Source: Pseudomonas_T sp032052615 | GTDB lineage: Bacteria; Pseudomonadota; Gammaproteobacteria; Pseudomonadales; Pseudomonadaceae | DNA: 64,000 nucleotides | Assembly: GCA_032052615.1 (NCBI GenBank) | Contig: DAMBWF010000008.1 | Location: 117,760-181,759, forward strand | Direction: 5' to 3' | Part shown: positions 1 through 8,644 of the stretch, piece by piece | How positions within the stretch are numbered: the first letter of the stretch is position 1 | Layout of the letters: every line of letters begins with the position of its first letter | Translations under genes and position numbers: made by a program | The notes under the pieces: generated by a model | Seen by the model: the letters and a program-made list of their open reading frames with translations, nothing else | What the model was told of the DNA's origin: nothing | The model's database searches: none

Positions 1-340
1 GGGCGGCCAGCAAGTCGATCAGGCTGCGCTCGATGCGCGTGACCAGGTCGCGCACGCCGATGCCCAGGCGGCGCACGTCGAGCATCAGGTAGGCCACCAG
101 TTGGCCCGGGCCGTGGTAGGTCACCTGGCCGCCGCGGTCCACCTGGACCACCGGGATGTCGCCGGGGAACAGCAGGTGCTCGGCCTTGCCGGCCTGGCCC
201 TGGGTGAAGACCGGCTCGTGCTCCAGCAGCCAGATTTCGTCGGCGGTTGCGGGGTCGCGGGCGTCGGTGAAACGCTGCATCGCATGCCAGGTGGGCTCGT
301 AGGGTACCTGGCCGAGTTCGCGAACGCCCAGCACGTTCAT
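1..340 (-). CDS. lipB: Octanoyltransferase LipB, N-terminal part (cut by window edge)
   Basis: Transfers octanoyl groups from acyl-carrier protein to lipoyl domains, the first step of protein lipoylation, in the cytoplasm. About 113 residues are visible. They begin MNVLGVRELGQVPYEPTW and include the family motif RGGQVTYHGPGQ near residues 80-91. The rest, with the catalytic Cys and Lys, lies beyond the window start. The ATG overlaps the stop of the upstream ybeD gene (TGATG), which supports this start and suggests translational coupling. Family assignment is confident. Confidence 0.95.
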   Translation of the reverse strand, partial: MNVLGVRELGQVPYEPTWHAMQRFTDARDPATADEIWLLEHEPVFTQGQAGKAEHLLFPGDIPVVQVDRGGQVTYHGPGQLVAYLMLDVRRLGIGVRDLVTRIERSLIDLLAA

Positions 341-612
341 CACAACACCATGTGCACGCGGCCGGTGGCGCGCAGGGCGCCGTGAATGGCCTGCAATTGC
401 TCGATGCCGGTGGCGGTGATGGTCACTTGGACCGAGAGGAAGCGGCCGTTGCGGCTGTCGCGCACGACCAGGGAGGTGGTATCGAGGTCGGGAGCGTGGC
501 GACGGACCACTTCGATCACCAGGTCGGAGAAATCAGCGCCGGCATCGCCGATCACCTTGATCGGGTAGCGCTCGCAGGGGAATTCGATTTTCGGGGCGGG
601 AGTATCGGTCAT
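340..612 (-). CDS. ybeD: YbeD/DUF493 family protein
   Basis: A 90-residue protein of the DUF493 (YbeD) family, which usually sits just upstream of lipB and has been suggested to have a regulatory role in lipoate metabolism. The fold is a small ACT-like alpha/beta domain. Visible family features are the start MTDTPAPKIEFPCERYPIKV, the central stretch around SVQVTITATG and the ending GRVHMVL. The reading frame stays open upstream, but the ATG at 612 gives the family length. The stop overlaps the lipB start, so the two genes are probably co-transcribed. Confidence 0.9.
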   Translation of the reverse strand: MTDTPAPKIEFPCERYPIKVIGDAGADFSDLVIEVVRRHAPDLDTTSLVVRDSRNGRFLSVQVTITATGIEQLQAIHGALRATGRVHMVL

Positions 613-706
613 GGCGTCGGCGAACCCGTGGTTCGCGAGGACGGGCCCCGCGACGCTCATCAGCGTCGCGAAGGCCGGTCGGTCAGGTCGATCGGGCGGC
701 GTCGGT

Positions 707-1867
707 TCAGTTGAACAGGCCGTAGAAGAACAGGCGAATGCTATCCCACAGGCGGCGGATGAAACCACCCTCTTCCACCGGTTCCAGGGCGATGAGGTCG
801 GCGGTGTGCACCACCTTGTCCTCCAGCTTCACGTCTACCTTGCCGATCACGTCGCCCTGCTTGATCGGAGCGACCAGTTGCGGGTTCAGGGTCATGCTGG
901 CCTGGAGTTTCTTGGCTTGACCGCGCGGCAGGGTCAGGGTCAGGTCACGCGCCAGGCCGGCCTTCACTTCGCGGGTGGTGCCCTTCCATACCGGGCTTTT
1001 CGCCAGCTCGGTGCCCTTCTGGTAGAAGGTCTGGGTCTCGAAGAAGCGGAAGCCGTAAGTCAGCAGTTTCTGGGTCTCGGCGGCGCGGGCCTGCTCGCTG
1101 GCGGTGCCGAAGACCACGGCGATCAGGCGCTGGCCGTCGCGCACGGCGGAGGCCACCAGGCAATAGCCGGCTTCGTCGGTGTGACCGGTCTTCAGGCCGT
1201 CCACGGTTTTATCGCGCCACAGCAGCAGGTTGCGGTTGGGCTGCTTGATGTTGTTCCAGAAGAACTCCTTCTGGGAGTAGATGGCGTAGTGGGCCGGGTC
1301 TTCGTAGATGATCGCGCGGGCCAGGCGGGCCATGTCGTGGGCGGTGGAGTAGTGCTCGGGGTTGGGCAGGCCGGTGGCGTTCATGAAGTGGCTGCCGACC
1401 ATGCCCAGGCTCGCCGCGGTGGTGTTCATCATGTCGGCGAACGCGTCCTCGCTGCCGGCGATGTGCTCGGCCACCGCCACGCTGGCGTCGTTGCCGGACT
1501 GGATGATGATGCCGTGCAGCAAGTCGCTCACCGAGACCTGAGTGTTGACCTGGATGAACATCCGCGAACCGCCGGTGCGCCAGGCGTGCTCGCTGACGGT
1601 CACCATGTCGTTCTCGCTGATCTGGCCCTTGCGGATTTCCAGGGTGGCGATGTACGCGGTCATCAACTTGGTCAGGCTGGCCGGAGGCAGGCGCTCGTCG
1701 CCGTTGTTCTGCACCAGCACCTCGCCACTGGCGGCGTCCATCAGCACATAGGCCTTGGCGGCCAGTTGCGGCGGCGCGGGGACCACCTGCTCGGCGGCCC
1801 AAGCCGTGGGCGCCGCGAGGACGAGGACTAGCAGAAACAGGCGTTTGGCAAAGCTGGTGATGTTCAT
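707..1867 (-). CDS. dacC: D-alanyl-D-alanine carboxypeptidase (PBP5/6 type)
   Basis: Low-molecular-mass penicillin-binding protein of 386 residues that trims the terminal D-Ala from peptidoglycan stem peptides in the periplasm. It has an N-terminal signal peptide (cleavage after about residue 24, AWA-A). The three serine-peptidase motifs are present: SLTK at residues 64-67, SGN at 124-126 and KTG at 226-228. The C-terminal PBP5 beta domain follows and ends in a likely amphipathic membrane anchor (DSIRLFFYGLF). The ATG at 1867 gives a clean signal peptide, whereas the longer open frame adds 22 unlikely residues. It lies in a cell-wall cluster with rlpA, mltB, rodA and mrdA. Confidence 0.95.
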   Translation of the reverse strand: MNITSFAKRLFLLVLVLAAPTAWAAEQVVPAPPQLAAKAYVLMDAASGEVLVQNNGDERLPPASLTKLMTAYIATLEIRKGQISENDMVTVSEHAWRTGGSRMFIQVNTQVSVSDLLHGIIIQSGNDASVAVAEHIAGSEDAFADMMNTTAASLGMVGSHFMNATGLPNPEHYSTAHDMARLARAIIYEDPAHYAIYSQKEFFWNNIKQPNRNLLLWRDKTVDGLKTGHTDEAGYCLVASAVRDGQRLIAVVFGTASEQARAAETQKLLTYGFRFFETQTFYQKGTELAKSPVWKGTTREVKAGLARDLTLTLPRGQAKKLQASMTLNPQLVAPIKQGDVIGKVDVKLEDKVVHTADLIALEPVEEGGFIRRLWDSIRLFFYGLFN

Positions 1868-1975
1868 CCGTCTCTCTGATATTCGCTGATAAAGGTAGCG
1901 CGGCGGGCCGGTCCCCCGGCGCCGCATGCCCACATCCCTATGCCCGCCCCGGGTGGGCGGTCGCTCGCGCGACGG

Positions 1976-3016
1976 TCAATCCGGTCGCACCAGCGTGGCC
2001 TGGCCGAGGTTGGCCAGGCGCACGCTGTTCTGCACACGCTGGGCCTCACCCTGCGTGTCGATCGGCCCCAGGCGAACCCGGTGCAGAATCTGTTGGTTGC
2101 GCACGACCGAGCTGATGAAGACCGGGGCAGTCACCGCTCCACTGAGCTTGGCCTTGAGGAGTTCCGCAGCGTCCGGATTGGCGAAGGCGCCCACCTGGAG
2201 ATACAGGCCAGATGCTGCGACTGAATCGTTTTTTTTTGAGTCGATCTGCACCGGCAGCACGGCGGCGGCGTGCTGCTGGGGCGGCGGCGTGTATTGCTCG
2301 ACCGGTTGCGGCAGGGCCGAGGCCAGAGTCGGCGCGGGCACCGGCGCGGGCGGCGCCGCCGGTGCGGGGGCCGGCGGGGTCTTGGCCATCTGCGGCTGAG
2401 CTAGCATCATGGGCACCGGGCGGCCCTGCTTGGCCCACCACTCATAGGGATCGATGCCTTCCACCTTGACCCGGGCGGTGCCCACCTCGGCGTAGCCCAG
2501 CTTCTTCGCCGCGGCAAAGGATAGGTCGATGACCCGGTCGGAGTAGAACGGCCCTCGGTCATTGACCCGCAGGATCACGCTCTTGCCGTTGTCCAGGTTG
2601 GTCACTCGCACATAGCTGGGCAGCGGCAGGGTCTTGTGGGCGGCGGTCATGCCATAGAGGTCGTAGGCCTCTCCGTTGGCGGTGGCCTGGCCATGGAACT
2701 TGGTGCCGTACCAGGAGGCGGTGCCCACCGCCTGGTAGCGGCGGCTGTCGCTCAGCGGATAGTAGGTCTTGCCCAGCACGGTGTAGGGGTTGGCCTTCAC
2801 CGCGCCGTAGTGAGGCATCGGCACGGCATCGGGAATACGCGAGACATCGACGTCCCACCAGGGCGCGCCGTCGCGATGGGGGCGGGAGAACGAGCCGGAA
2901 GGTCCGGAAATCTTTCCGCCAGGGGCGACCGGTTCGGGCGCGCGGCTGCTGGAACAACTCACGACCAGCAGCGCCAGGGCGCTGAGCGTCAGACTTCTGA
3001 GCGGCAGGGATCGCAT
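1976..3016 (-). CDS. rlpA: Septal lipoprotein / lytic transglycosylase RlpA
   Basis: Outer-membrane lipoprotein of 346 residues. In Pseudomonas, RlpA is a lytic transglycosylase acting on peptidoglycan lacking stem peptides and helps daughter cells separate. The signal peptide ends in a lipobox with Cys21 (VVSC). A double-psi beta-barrel domain lies at about residues 95-185 (ASWYGTKFHG, VNDRGPF). A Pro/Ala-rich linker leads to a C-terminal SPOR domain at about 265-346 that binds denuded glycan at the septum. It starts 4 bp after the mltB stop, consistent with an operon. Confidence 0.95.
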   Translation of the reverse strand: MRSLPLRSLTLSALALLVVSCSSSRAPEPVAPGGKISGPSGSFSRPHRDGAPWWDVDVSRIPDAVPMPHYGAVKANPYTVLGKTYYPLSDSRRYQAVGTASWYGTKFHGQATANGEAYDLYGMTAAHKTLPLPSYVRVTNLDNGKSVILRVNDRGPFYSDRVIDLSFAAAKKLGYAEVGTARVKVEGIDPYEWWAKQGRPVPMMLAQPQMAKTPPAPAPAAPPAPVPAPTLASALPQPVEQYTPPPQQHAAAVLPVQIDSKKNDSVAASGLYLQVGAFANPDAAELLKAKLSGAVTAPVFISSVVRNQQILHRVRLGPIDTQGEAQRVQNSVRLANLGQATLVRPD

Positions 3017-3019
3017 CGG

Positions 3020-4036
3020 TTAACGTTTGCCTCGAGCATGCAGCAGGAGTTCGGAAAGCTGATTCACCGCCATGGCGTACATCGCGCTGCGATTGTAGCG
3101 GGTGATCACGTAGAAGTTGGGCAATCCCATCCAGTATTCGGGGCCCGCCTCGCCCTCCAGACGAAAGGCGGTCACCGGCACCTCGTCCCGCAACGCGTCG
3201 GCGCTGGCCCAGCCCAGGGCGCGCAGTTCGCCGACTGTCTTCACCGGGTCGAGGCCCTCGGTCAGCCCTTCGTCGACCCGATCGCCGCGCACTTGGGCGC
3301 GGCTGACCACCGGTTGCCCGGCGGTCCAGCCATGGTGCTTGAAGTAGCTGGCGACACTGCCCACGGCGTCCACCGGGTTGTTCCAGATGTCGATGTGGCC
3401 GTCGCGGTCGAAGTCCACCGCGTAGGCGCGGAAGCTGCTCGGCATGAATTGCGGCAGCCCCATGGCGCCGGCGTAGGAGCCTTTCAGGCTGAGCGGGTCG
3501 ACCTGTTCCTCCCGGGCCAGCAGGAGGAATTCCTTGAGCTGCTGGCGGAAGAAGGGCGCCCGCGGGGGGTAGTCGAAACTCAGGGTGGAGAGGGCGTCGA
3601 GCACCCGATAGTTGCCGGTGTTGCCACCGTAGAAGGTTTCCACGCCGATGATCGCGACGATCACCTGGGCCGGCACGCCGTATTCCTGCTCGGCGCGGGC
3701 CAGGGCCTCGGCATTGCGGTTCCAGAAGTCCACGCCCTTCTGCACCCGGGCGTCGGTGATGAAGATCGGCCGGTATTCCTTCCACGGCTTGACCCGCTCG
3801 GCCGGGCGGGAGATGGCGTCGAGGATTGCCTGCTTGCGCTCCACTTCGCGGAACAGCCCGACCAGTTGCTCGCTGGCGAAGCCGTAGTCGCGCGTCATCT
3901 CGCCGACGAATTCCGCCACCTGCGGAGAGCCTTCGTAGGCACCCGCCCAGGCCGGACCGACGTTCCCCAGCAGGCCCAGCAGACCCGCTCCGATTCCCAT
4001 CGCCCAAACCCGCACTGCTTGCTTCAAATTCTTCAC
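3020..4036 (-). CDS. mltB: Membrane-bound lytic murein transglycosylase B (GH103)
   Basis: Cleaves the MurNAc-GlcNAc bond of peptidoglycan with formation of 1,6-anhydro ends. The protein has 338 residues with a signal peptide ending near AWA-G at residue 31. The catalytic acid is the Glu of IGVETFYG at about residue 133, and a GLPQFMPSSF motif follows. I chose the GTG at 4036 because it puts a Lys-containing N-terminus in front of the hydrophobic core and lies just after the rodA stop. A second GTG at 4060 would overlap rodA and cannot be excluded. No lipobox is seen, so it is probably soluble in the periplasm. Confidence 0.93.
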   Translation of the reverse strand: MKNLKQAVRVWAMGIGAGLLGLLGNVGPAWAGAYEGSPQVAEFVGEMTRDYGFASEQLVGLFREVERKQAILDAISRPAERVKPWKEYRPIFITDARVQKGVDFWNRNAEALARAEQEYGVPAQVIVAIIGVETFYGGNTGNYRVLDALSTLSFDYPPRAPFFRQQLKEFLLLAREEQVDPLSLKGSYAGAMGLPQFMPSSFRAYAVDFDRDGHIDIWNNPVDAVGSVASYFKHHGWTAGQPVVSRAQVRGDRVDEGLTEGLDPVKTVGELRALGWASADALRDEVPVTAFRLEGEAGPEYWMGLPNFYVITRYNRSAMYAMAVNQLSELLLHARGKR

Positions 4037-4041
4037 TCTTA

Positions 4042-5187
4042 TCAAACCTGCGCGATCCACTTGCGATGGGTATGGACCGCCATCAAAACCCCAAACCCTG
4101 ACAGTAGCGTCACCAGCGAAGTTCCACCGTAGCTAATGAAGGGAAGCGGCACCCCCACCACCGGCAACAATCCGCTGACCATGCCGATGTTCACCAGGAC
4201 GTAGACGAAGAAGGTCATGGTCAGGCTGCCCGCCATGAGCTTGCCGAACAGCGTCTGGGCCTGGACGGTAATCACCAGGCCTCGCGCGATCAGCAGCAGG
4301 TAGACCAGCAGCAGTAGGCAGATGCCCACCAGCCCGAACTCCTCGCCGAGGACCGCAATGATAAAGTCCGTGTGGCTTTCGGGCAAAAAATCCAGATGGG
4401 ACTGCGTGCCCAGCAGCCAGCCCTTGCCGAACACCCCGCCGGAACCGATGGCCGCCTTGGACTGGATGATGTTCCAGCCGGTGCCCAGGGGATCGCTCTC
4501 GGGGTCGAGAAAGGTCAGGATGCGCTGCTTCTGGTAGTCGTGCATGACGAACAGCCACATGCCCACCGCCACCGGCACCACCGCCGCCACCGCGCCGGCG
4601 ATCCAGCGCCATTGCAGGCCGGCCATGAACAGCACGAAGGTACCCGAGGCGAGGATCAGCAGGGAGGTGCCCAGGTCCGGTTGGCGCACCACCAGCACGA
4701 ACGGCACGACGATCAGCGCCAGGCTCACCACCACGTGTTTCAGCCGCGGCGGCAGGCTGCGCTTGGCCAGGTACCAGGCGATGGTGGCCGGCATCAGGAT
4801 TTTCATGAACTCGGCCGGCTGGAAGCGGATCACCCCGGGGATGTTGATCCAGCGGGTCGCGCCCATGGCATTGTGGCCCATGACGTCCACCACGATCAGC
4901 AGCAGCACGCCGATGACGTAGCCGATGGGCACCCAGCGCGCCAGGAAGCGCGGCTCGAACTGGGCGATCACCCCCATCGCCACCAGGCCGATGCCGAACG
5001 AACTGGCCTGCTTGGCCAGCAGGTCCCAGCTCCGGCCGCTGGCGGAGTAGAGGACGAACAGGCTGCCGGCGGCCAGCACCAGCAGCAACAGCAGCAACTG
5101 GCCGTCGATGTGCAGGCGCTGCAACAGCGTGGCGCGCCGGCGCATCACGTCCTCGCTGGACAGGGTACGGTCGAAATTACCGTTCAT
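4042..5187 (-). CDS. rodA: Peptidoglycan glycosyltransferase RodA
   Basis: SEDS-family polymerase of 381 residues with about ten membrane segments. It polymerises lipid II into glycan strands during cell elongation and works with PBP2. Family stretches visible include FQPAEFMKI, RQPDLGTSL, SHTDFIIAV and the C-terminal PFISYGGTSL. The start MNGNFDRTL overlaps the mrdA stop by four bases (ATGA), the usual coupling of the rodA-mrdA pair. The longer open frame upstream is an mrdA shadow. Confidence 0.96.
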   Translation of the reverse strand: MNGNFDRTLSSEDVMRRRATLLQRLHIDGQLLLLLLVLAAGSLFVLYSASGRSWDLLAKQASSFGIGLVAMGVIAQFEPRFLARWVPIGYVIGVLLLIVVDVMGHNAMGATRWINIPGVIRFQPAEFMKILMPATIAWYLAKRSLPPRLKHVVVSLALIVVPFVLVVRQPDLGTSLLILASGTFVLFMAGLQWRWIAGAVAAVVPVAVGMWLFVMHDYQKQRILTFLDPESDPLGTGWNIIQSKAAIGSGGVFGKGWLLGTQSHLDFLPESHTDFIIAVLGEEFGLVGICLLLLVYLLLIARGLVITVQAQTLFGKLMAGSLTMTFFVYVLVNIGMVSGLLPVVGVPLPFISYGGTSLVTLLSGFGVLMAVHTHRKWIAQV

Positions 5188-7073
5188 CGCGGGGGCTCCA
5201 GACTCGCCTGCGGCGAGCGGTACTCGGGCTTGAGCTGGCCGTCCTCGCCCAGCAGCCAGGCGTCCATGACCTGCTTGACCACCGGCGCCGCCACGCCCGA
5301 GCCGGATTCGCCGTTCTCCACCATCACCGCCACGGCGATGCGCGGGTCCTCCGCCGGGGCGAAGCCGACGAACAGGGCGTGGTCGCGGTGGCGCTCCTGC
5401 AGTTTCGAGCGGTCGTAGCGTTCGCCCTGGCGGATCGCCACGACCTGCGCCGTGCCGCTCTTGCCGGCGATGCGGTAGACGGACTTCTCGCCCACCTTGC
5501 GCGCCGTGCCCCGGGCGCCGTGCATCACCTGCTCCATGCCATTGCGGGCCTGGTCCCAGTAGCTGGGGTCGCGCACCACGATGTCCGGCATCGGGTTGGG
5601 GTCCACCGGTGGCTGGCCTTCGAGGGTGCGCGCCAGGTGCGGCCTGATCCACTTGCCGCGGTTCGCCAGCAGGGCGGTCGCCTGGGCCATCTGCAACGGC
5701 GTCGTCTGCATGTAGCCCTGGCCGATACCGAGGATCAGGGTTTCGCCGGGGTACCACACCTGGCGCCGGGTGACCCGCTTCCACTCCCGGGACGGCATCA
5801 GACCGGGGGCTTCCTCGAACATGTCCAGGGAGACCCGCTGGCCGATGCCGAAGCGGCTCAGGTAGGCGTGCAGCCGGTCGATGCCCATCTTGTGGGCGAG
5901 GTCGTAGAAGTAGGTGTCGTTGGAACGCATCAGGGCGGTTTCCAGGTTCACCCAGCCGTCCCCGGAACGGTTCCAGTTGCGGTACTTGTGGTCGTAGTTG
6001 GGCAACTGGTAGTAGCCGGGATCGAAGACCCGGGTCGCCGGGGTGATCACCCCGCTGTCGAGCCCCGCCACGGCCACCACCGGCTTGATGGTCGAGCCGG
6101 GCGGATAAAGCCCGCGCAGCACGCGGTTGTACAACGGCCGGTCGATGGAATCGCGCAGGCTGGCGTAGTCGTTGAAGCTGATACCGGTGACGAACAGGTT
6201 GGGGTCGAAGCTGGGCTGGCTGACCATCGCCAGTACCTCGCCCGTGCGCGGCTCGATGGCCACCACCGCGCCCCGGCGCCCGGCCAGGGCCGCCTCCGCC
6301 GCCTCCTGCAGGCGGATGTCGAGGGTCAGCACGATATCCTTGCCGGGTTTCGGGTCGGTGCGCTTGAGCACCCGCAACACCCGGCCGCGGGCGTTGGTCT
6401 CGACTTCCTCGTAGCCGACCTGGCCGTGCAGTTCGGGCTCGTAGAAGCGCTCGATGCCGGTCTTGCCGATATGGTGGGTGCCGCTGTAGTTGATCGGGTC
6501 GAGCTCCTTGAGCTCCTTCTCGTTGATCCGCCCGACATAGCCCACCGAATGGGCGAAGTGCGCGCCCTGGGGATAATGCCGCACCAGTTGGGCCACCACT
6601 TCCACGCCGGGCAGGCGGAACTGGTTCACCGCGATCCGAGCGATCTGCTCCTCGCTCAGCTCGAACAGGATCGGCACCGGTTCGAAGGGCCGGCGCCCTT
6701 GCTTCATGCGCTTCTCGAACAGCTCGCGGTCGTCGGCGCTCAGGCCCAGCACCTCGACGATCACGTCCAGCACCTGCTCCCAGTCGCCGGTGCGCTCGCG
6801 GGTGACGGTAAGGCTGAAGCTGGGGCGGTTGTCGGCGATCACCACGCCGTTGCGGTCGAAGATCAGCCCGCGGGTGGGCGGCACCGGCTGCACGTGGACG
6901 CGGTTGTTCTCCGACAGGGTCGAGTGGTACTCGTACTGGATCACTTGCAGGTAATACAGCCGCGCCACCAGCACGGCGGTCAGCAGCAGCACGGCGACAG
7001 CCCCGACGATGACCCGGTTGCGCACCAGGCGGGCGTCTTTCTCGTGGTCTTTCAGACGGATCGGCTGCGGCAT
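5184..7073 (-). CDS. mrdA: Penicillin-binding protein 2
   Basis: Transpeptidase of 629 residues that cross-links peptidoglycan at the elongasome, the partner of RodA. A cytoplasmic N-terminus and one membrane anchor (about residues 22-42) are followed by a dimerisation/pedestal domain and the transpeptidase domain. The catalytic serine is Ser327 in GSTIK, followed by the SND motif and KSGTAQ. The ATG at 7073 gives the typical length. It is the first gene of the mrdA-rodA pair and starts 10 bp after the rlmH stop on the minus strand. Confidence 0.97.
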   Translation of the reverse strand: MPQPIRLKDHEKDARLVRNRVIVGAVAVLLLTAVLVARLYYLQVIQYEYHSTLSENNRVHVQPVPPTRGLIFDRNGVVIADNRPSFSLTVTRERTGDWEQVLDVIVEVLGLSADDRELFEKRMKQGRRPFEPVPILFELSEEQIARIAVNQFRLPGVEVVAQLVRHYPQGAHFAHSVGYVGRINEKELKELDPINYSGTHHIGKTGIERFYEPELHGQVGYEEVETNARGRVLRVLKRTDPKPGKDIVLTLDIRLQEAAEAALAGRRGAVVAIEPRTGEVLAMVSQPSFDPNLFVTGISFNDYASLRDSIDRPLYNRVLRGLYPPGSTIKPVVAVAGLDSGVITPATRVFDPGYYQLPNYDHKYRNWNRSGDGWVNLETALMRSNDTYFYDLAHKMGIDRLHAYLSRFGIGQRVSLDMFEEAPGLMPSREWKRVTRRQVWYPGETLILGIGQGYMQTTPLQMAQATALLANRGKWIRPHLARTLEGQPPVDPNPMPDIVVRDPSYWDQARNGMEQVMHGARGTARKVGEKSVYRIAGKSGTAQVVAIRQGERYDRSKLQERHRDHALFVGFAPAEDPRIAVAVMVENGESGSGVAAPVVKQVMDAWLLGEDGQLKPEYRSPQASLEPPR

Positions 7074-7083
7074 CTGAAGCCCA

Positions 7084-7551
7084 TCACTTGTGGTACGGAT
7101 GGCCGGAGAGCACGGTCCAAGCCCGGTAGAGCTGCTCGCCGACGAGAATGCGCACCAGCGGGTGCGGCAGGGTCAGCGGCGACAGCGACCAACGTTGCTC
7201 GGCGCGCGCGCGAACCTCCGGCGCCAGGCCCTCGGGACCGCCGACCATCAGGTTGACGGTGCGCGCCTCCAGCCGCCAGCGCTCCAGCTCCGCCGCCAGT
7301 TGCTCGGTGCTCCACGGGCGCCCCTCCACCTCCAGGGTGACGATGCGCTCGCCAGGTTGCACCTTGGCCAGCATCGCCTCGCCCTCCTGCCGGATCAGGC
7401 GCGTCACATCGGCGTTCTTGCCCCGGGTGCCGAGGGGGACTTCCACCAGTTCCAGCGGCAGCTCGGCGGGCAGGCGCTTGGCGTACTCCTGCCAGCCCTC
7501 CTCCACCCAGCGCGGCATGCGCGACCCGACGGCGATCAGCTTGATGCGCAC
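7084..7551 (-). CDS. rlmH: 23S rRNA (pseudouridine1915-N3)-methyltransferase RlmH
   Basis: SPOUT-class methyltransferase of 155 residues that methylates pseudouridine 1915 in helix 69 of 23S rRNA on assembled 70S ribosomes. The start is GTG (MRIKLIAVG). The SAM-binding knot motif GGPEGL and the C-terminal LYRAWTVLSGHPYHK are typical of the family. It follows rsfS by 7 bp, and the rsfS-rlmH pair is conserved across proteobacteria. Confidence 0.96.
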   Translation of the reverse strand: MRIKLIAVGSRMPRWVEEGWQEYAKRLPAELPLELVEVPLGTRGKNADVTRLIRQEGEAMLAKVQPGERIVTLEVEGRPWSTEQLAAELERWRLEARTVNLMVGGPEGLAPEVRARAEQRWSLSPLTLPHPLVRILVGEQLYRAWTVLSGHPYHK

Positions 7552-7558
7552 GGCGTGC

Positions 7559-7912
7559 TCAGTCCGCGGCGCCCTGGGCGCGACTCTGCTCGGCGCCCTG
7601 CCACAGGCGTTCCAGGTCGTAGAACTGGCGGGTCGCCGGCAGCATCACGTGGACCACCACGTCGCCCAGGTCCAGCAACGCCCATTCGCCGCCGTCCAGC
7701 CCTTCGCTGCCCAGGGGGCGCACGCCGCGCGCCTTGATTTTCTCCAGCACGTTCTCGGCCAGGGATTTCACGTGGCGGCTGGAGGTGCCGCTGGCGATCA
7801 CCATGAAGTCGGTGACGCTGGTCTTGTCCCGCACATCGATGGTGGTGATGTCCTGGGCCTTCAGGTCTTCCAGGGCCGCGATGGCGACCTGGGCGAGTTC
7901 TTCGTTATGCAT
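7559..7912 (-). CDS. rsfS: Ribosomal silencing factor RsfS
   Basis: 117-residue RsfS/YbeB/Iojap protein that binds ribosomal protein uL14 and blocks subunit joining when nutrients run low. Characteristic stretches are DITTIDVRDKTSVTDFMVI, TSSRHVKSLAENV and GEWALLDLGDVVVHVM. A good ribosome-binding site (GAGGTAGGC) precedes the ATG at 7912. It is co-oriented with rlmH downstream and nadD upstream, separated from nadD by about 80 bp. Confidence 0.96.
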   Translation of the reverse strand: MHNEELAQVAIAALEDLKAQDITTIDVRDKTSVTDFMVIASGTSSRHVKSLAENVLEKIKARGVRPLGSEGLDGGEWALLDLGDVVVHVMLPATRQFYDLERLWQGAEQSRAQGAAD

Positions 7913-7993
7913 GCCTACCTCATCGGAAAAAGGGAAAAGCCGCGCCTCGGATACGGCGCGAACCGGCGAGCTCGCTCGCCGGGAGGGCGCCCG

Positions 7994-8644
7994 CTAGGGG
8001 GGCGCCCGATACAGATCGTGCGCCTCGATGTAGTCGAGGACCGCGTCGGGCACCAGGAAGCGCACCGAGCGGCCCGCGCCCAGGGTCTTGCGGATCTGGG
8101 TCGCCGACACCGCCAAAGGCGTCTGCCAGACGAAGACGATCTGCCCGGCCGCCTGGGTCAGCGCCCCGGGCTCGCCGACACTGCGCCCCGCCAGCAGGTC
8201 GCGGAGGGTTTCCGGCGGCTCGCTGTCGGCGTCCGGGCGTTGCAGCACGACGATGTGGCAGTGATCCAGCAGTTCCTCCCAGCGGTGCCAGCCGGGCAGG
8301 CCGCAGAACGCGTCCCAGCCCAGCAGCAGAAACAGCCGGTCGTCCGCCGCCAGCTCGGCGCGCAGGGACTCCAGGGTGTCGATGGTGTAGGACGGCCGCT
8401 CGCGGCGCAGCTCCCGGTCGTCCGCTCGCAACGGGGCGACGGCATGGGTCGCCAGGGCGACCATCTCCAGCCGCTGCCGGGCGCTGGCCCGGGGCGTGTC
8501 GCGGTGCGGCGGGCGGGCGCTGGGAATCAGCCGCAGCTCGTCCAGCGCCAGGGTCTCGGCCACTTCCAGCGCTCCGCGCAGGTGGCCGATGTGGATCGGG
8601 TCGAAGGTGCCGCCCAGCACGCCGATACGTCTGGCTCGACTCAT
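7994..8644 (-). CDS. nadD: Nicotinate-nucleotide adenylyltransferase NadD
   Basis: Adenylates nicotinate mononucleotide to NaAD in NAD biosynthesis. The protein has 216 residues. The nucleotidyltransferase signature GGTFDPIHIGH is at residues 10-20 and the C-terminal SATQIRKTLGAG matches the ISxTxIR motif of the family, with an Ala in place of the Ser-x. The ATG at 8644 overlaps the proA stop in the ATGA arrangement, so proA and nadD are probably translated from one message. The longer open frame upstream belongs to a proA shadow. Confidence 0.95.
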   Translation of the reverse strand: MSRARRIGVLGGTFDPIHIGHLRGALEVAETLALDELRLIPSARPPHRDTPRASARQRLEMVALATHAVAPLRADDRELRRERPSYTIDTLESLRAELAADDRLFLLLGWDAFCGLPGWHRWEELLDHCHIVVLQRPDADSEPPETLRDLLAGRSVGEPGALTQAAGQIVFVWQTPLAVSATQIRKTLGAGRSVRFLVPDAVLDYIEAHDLYRAPP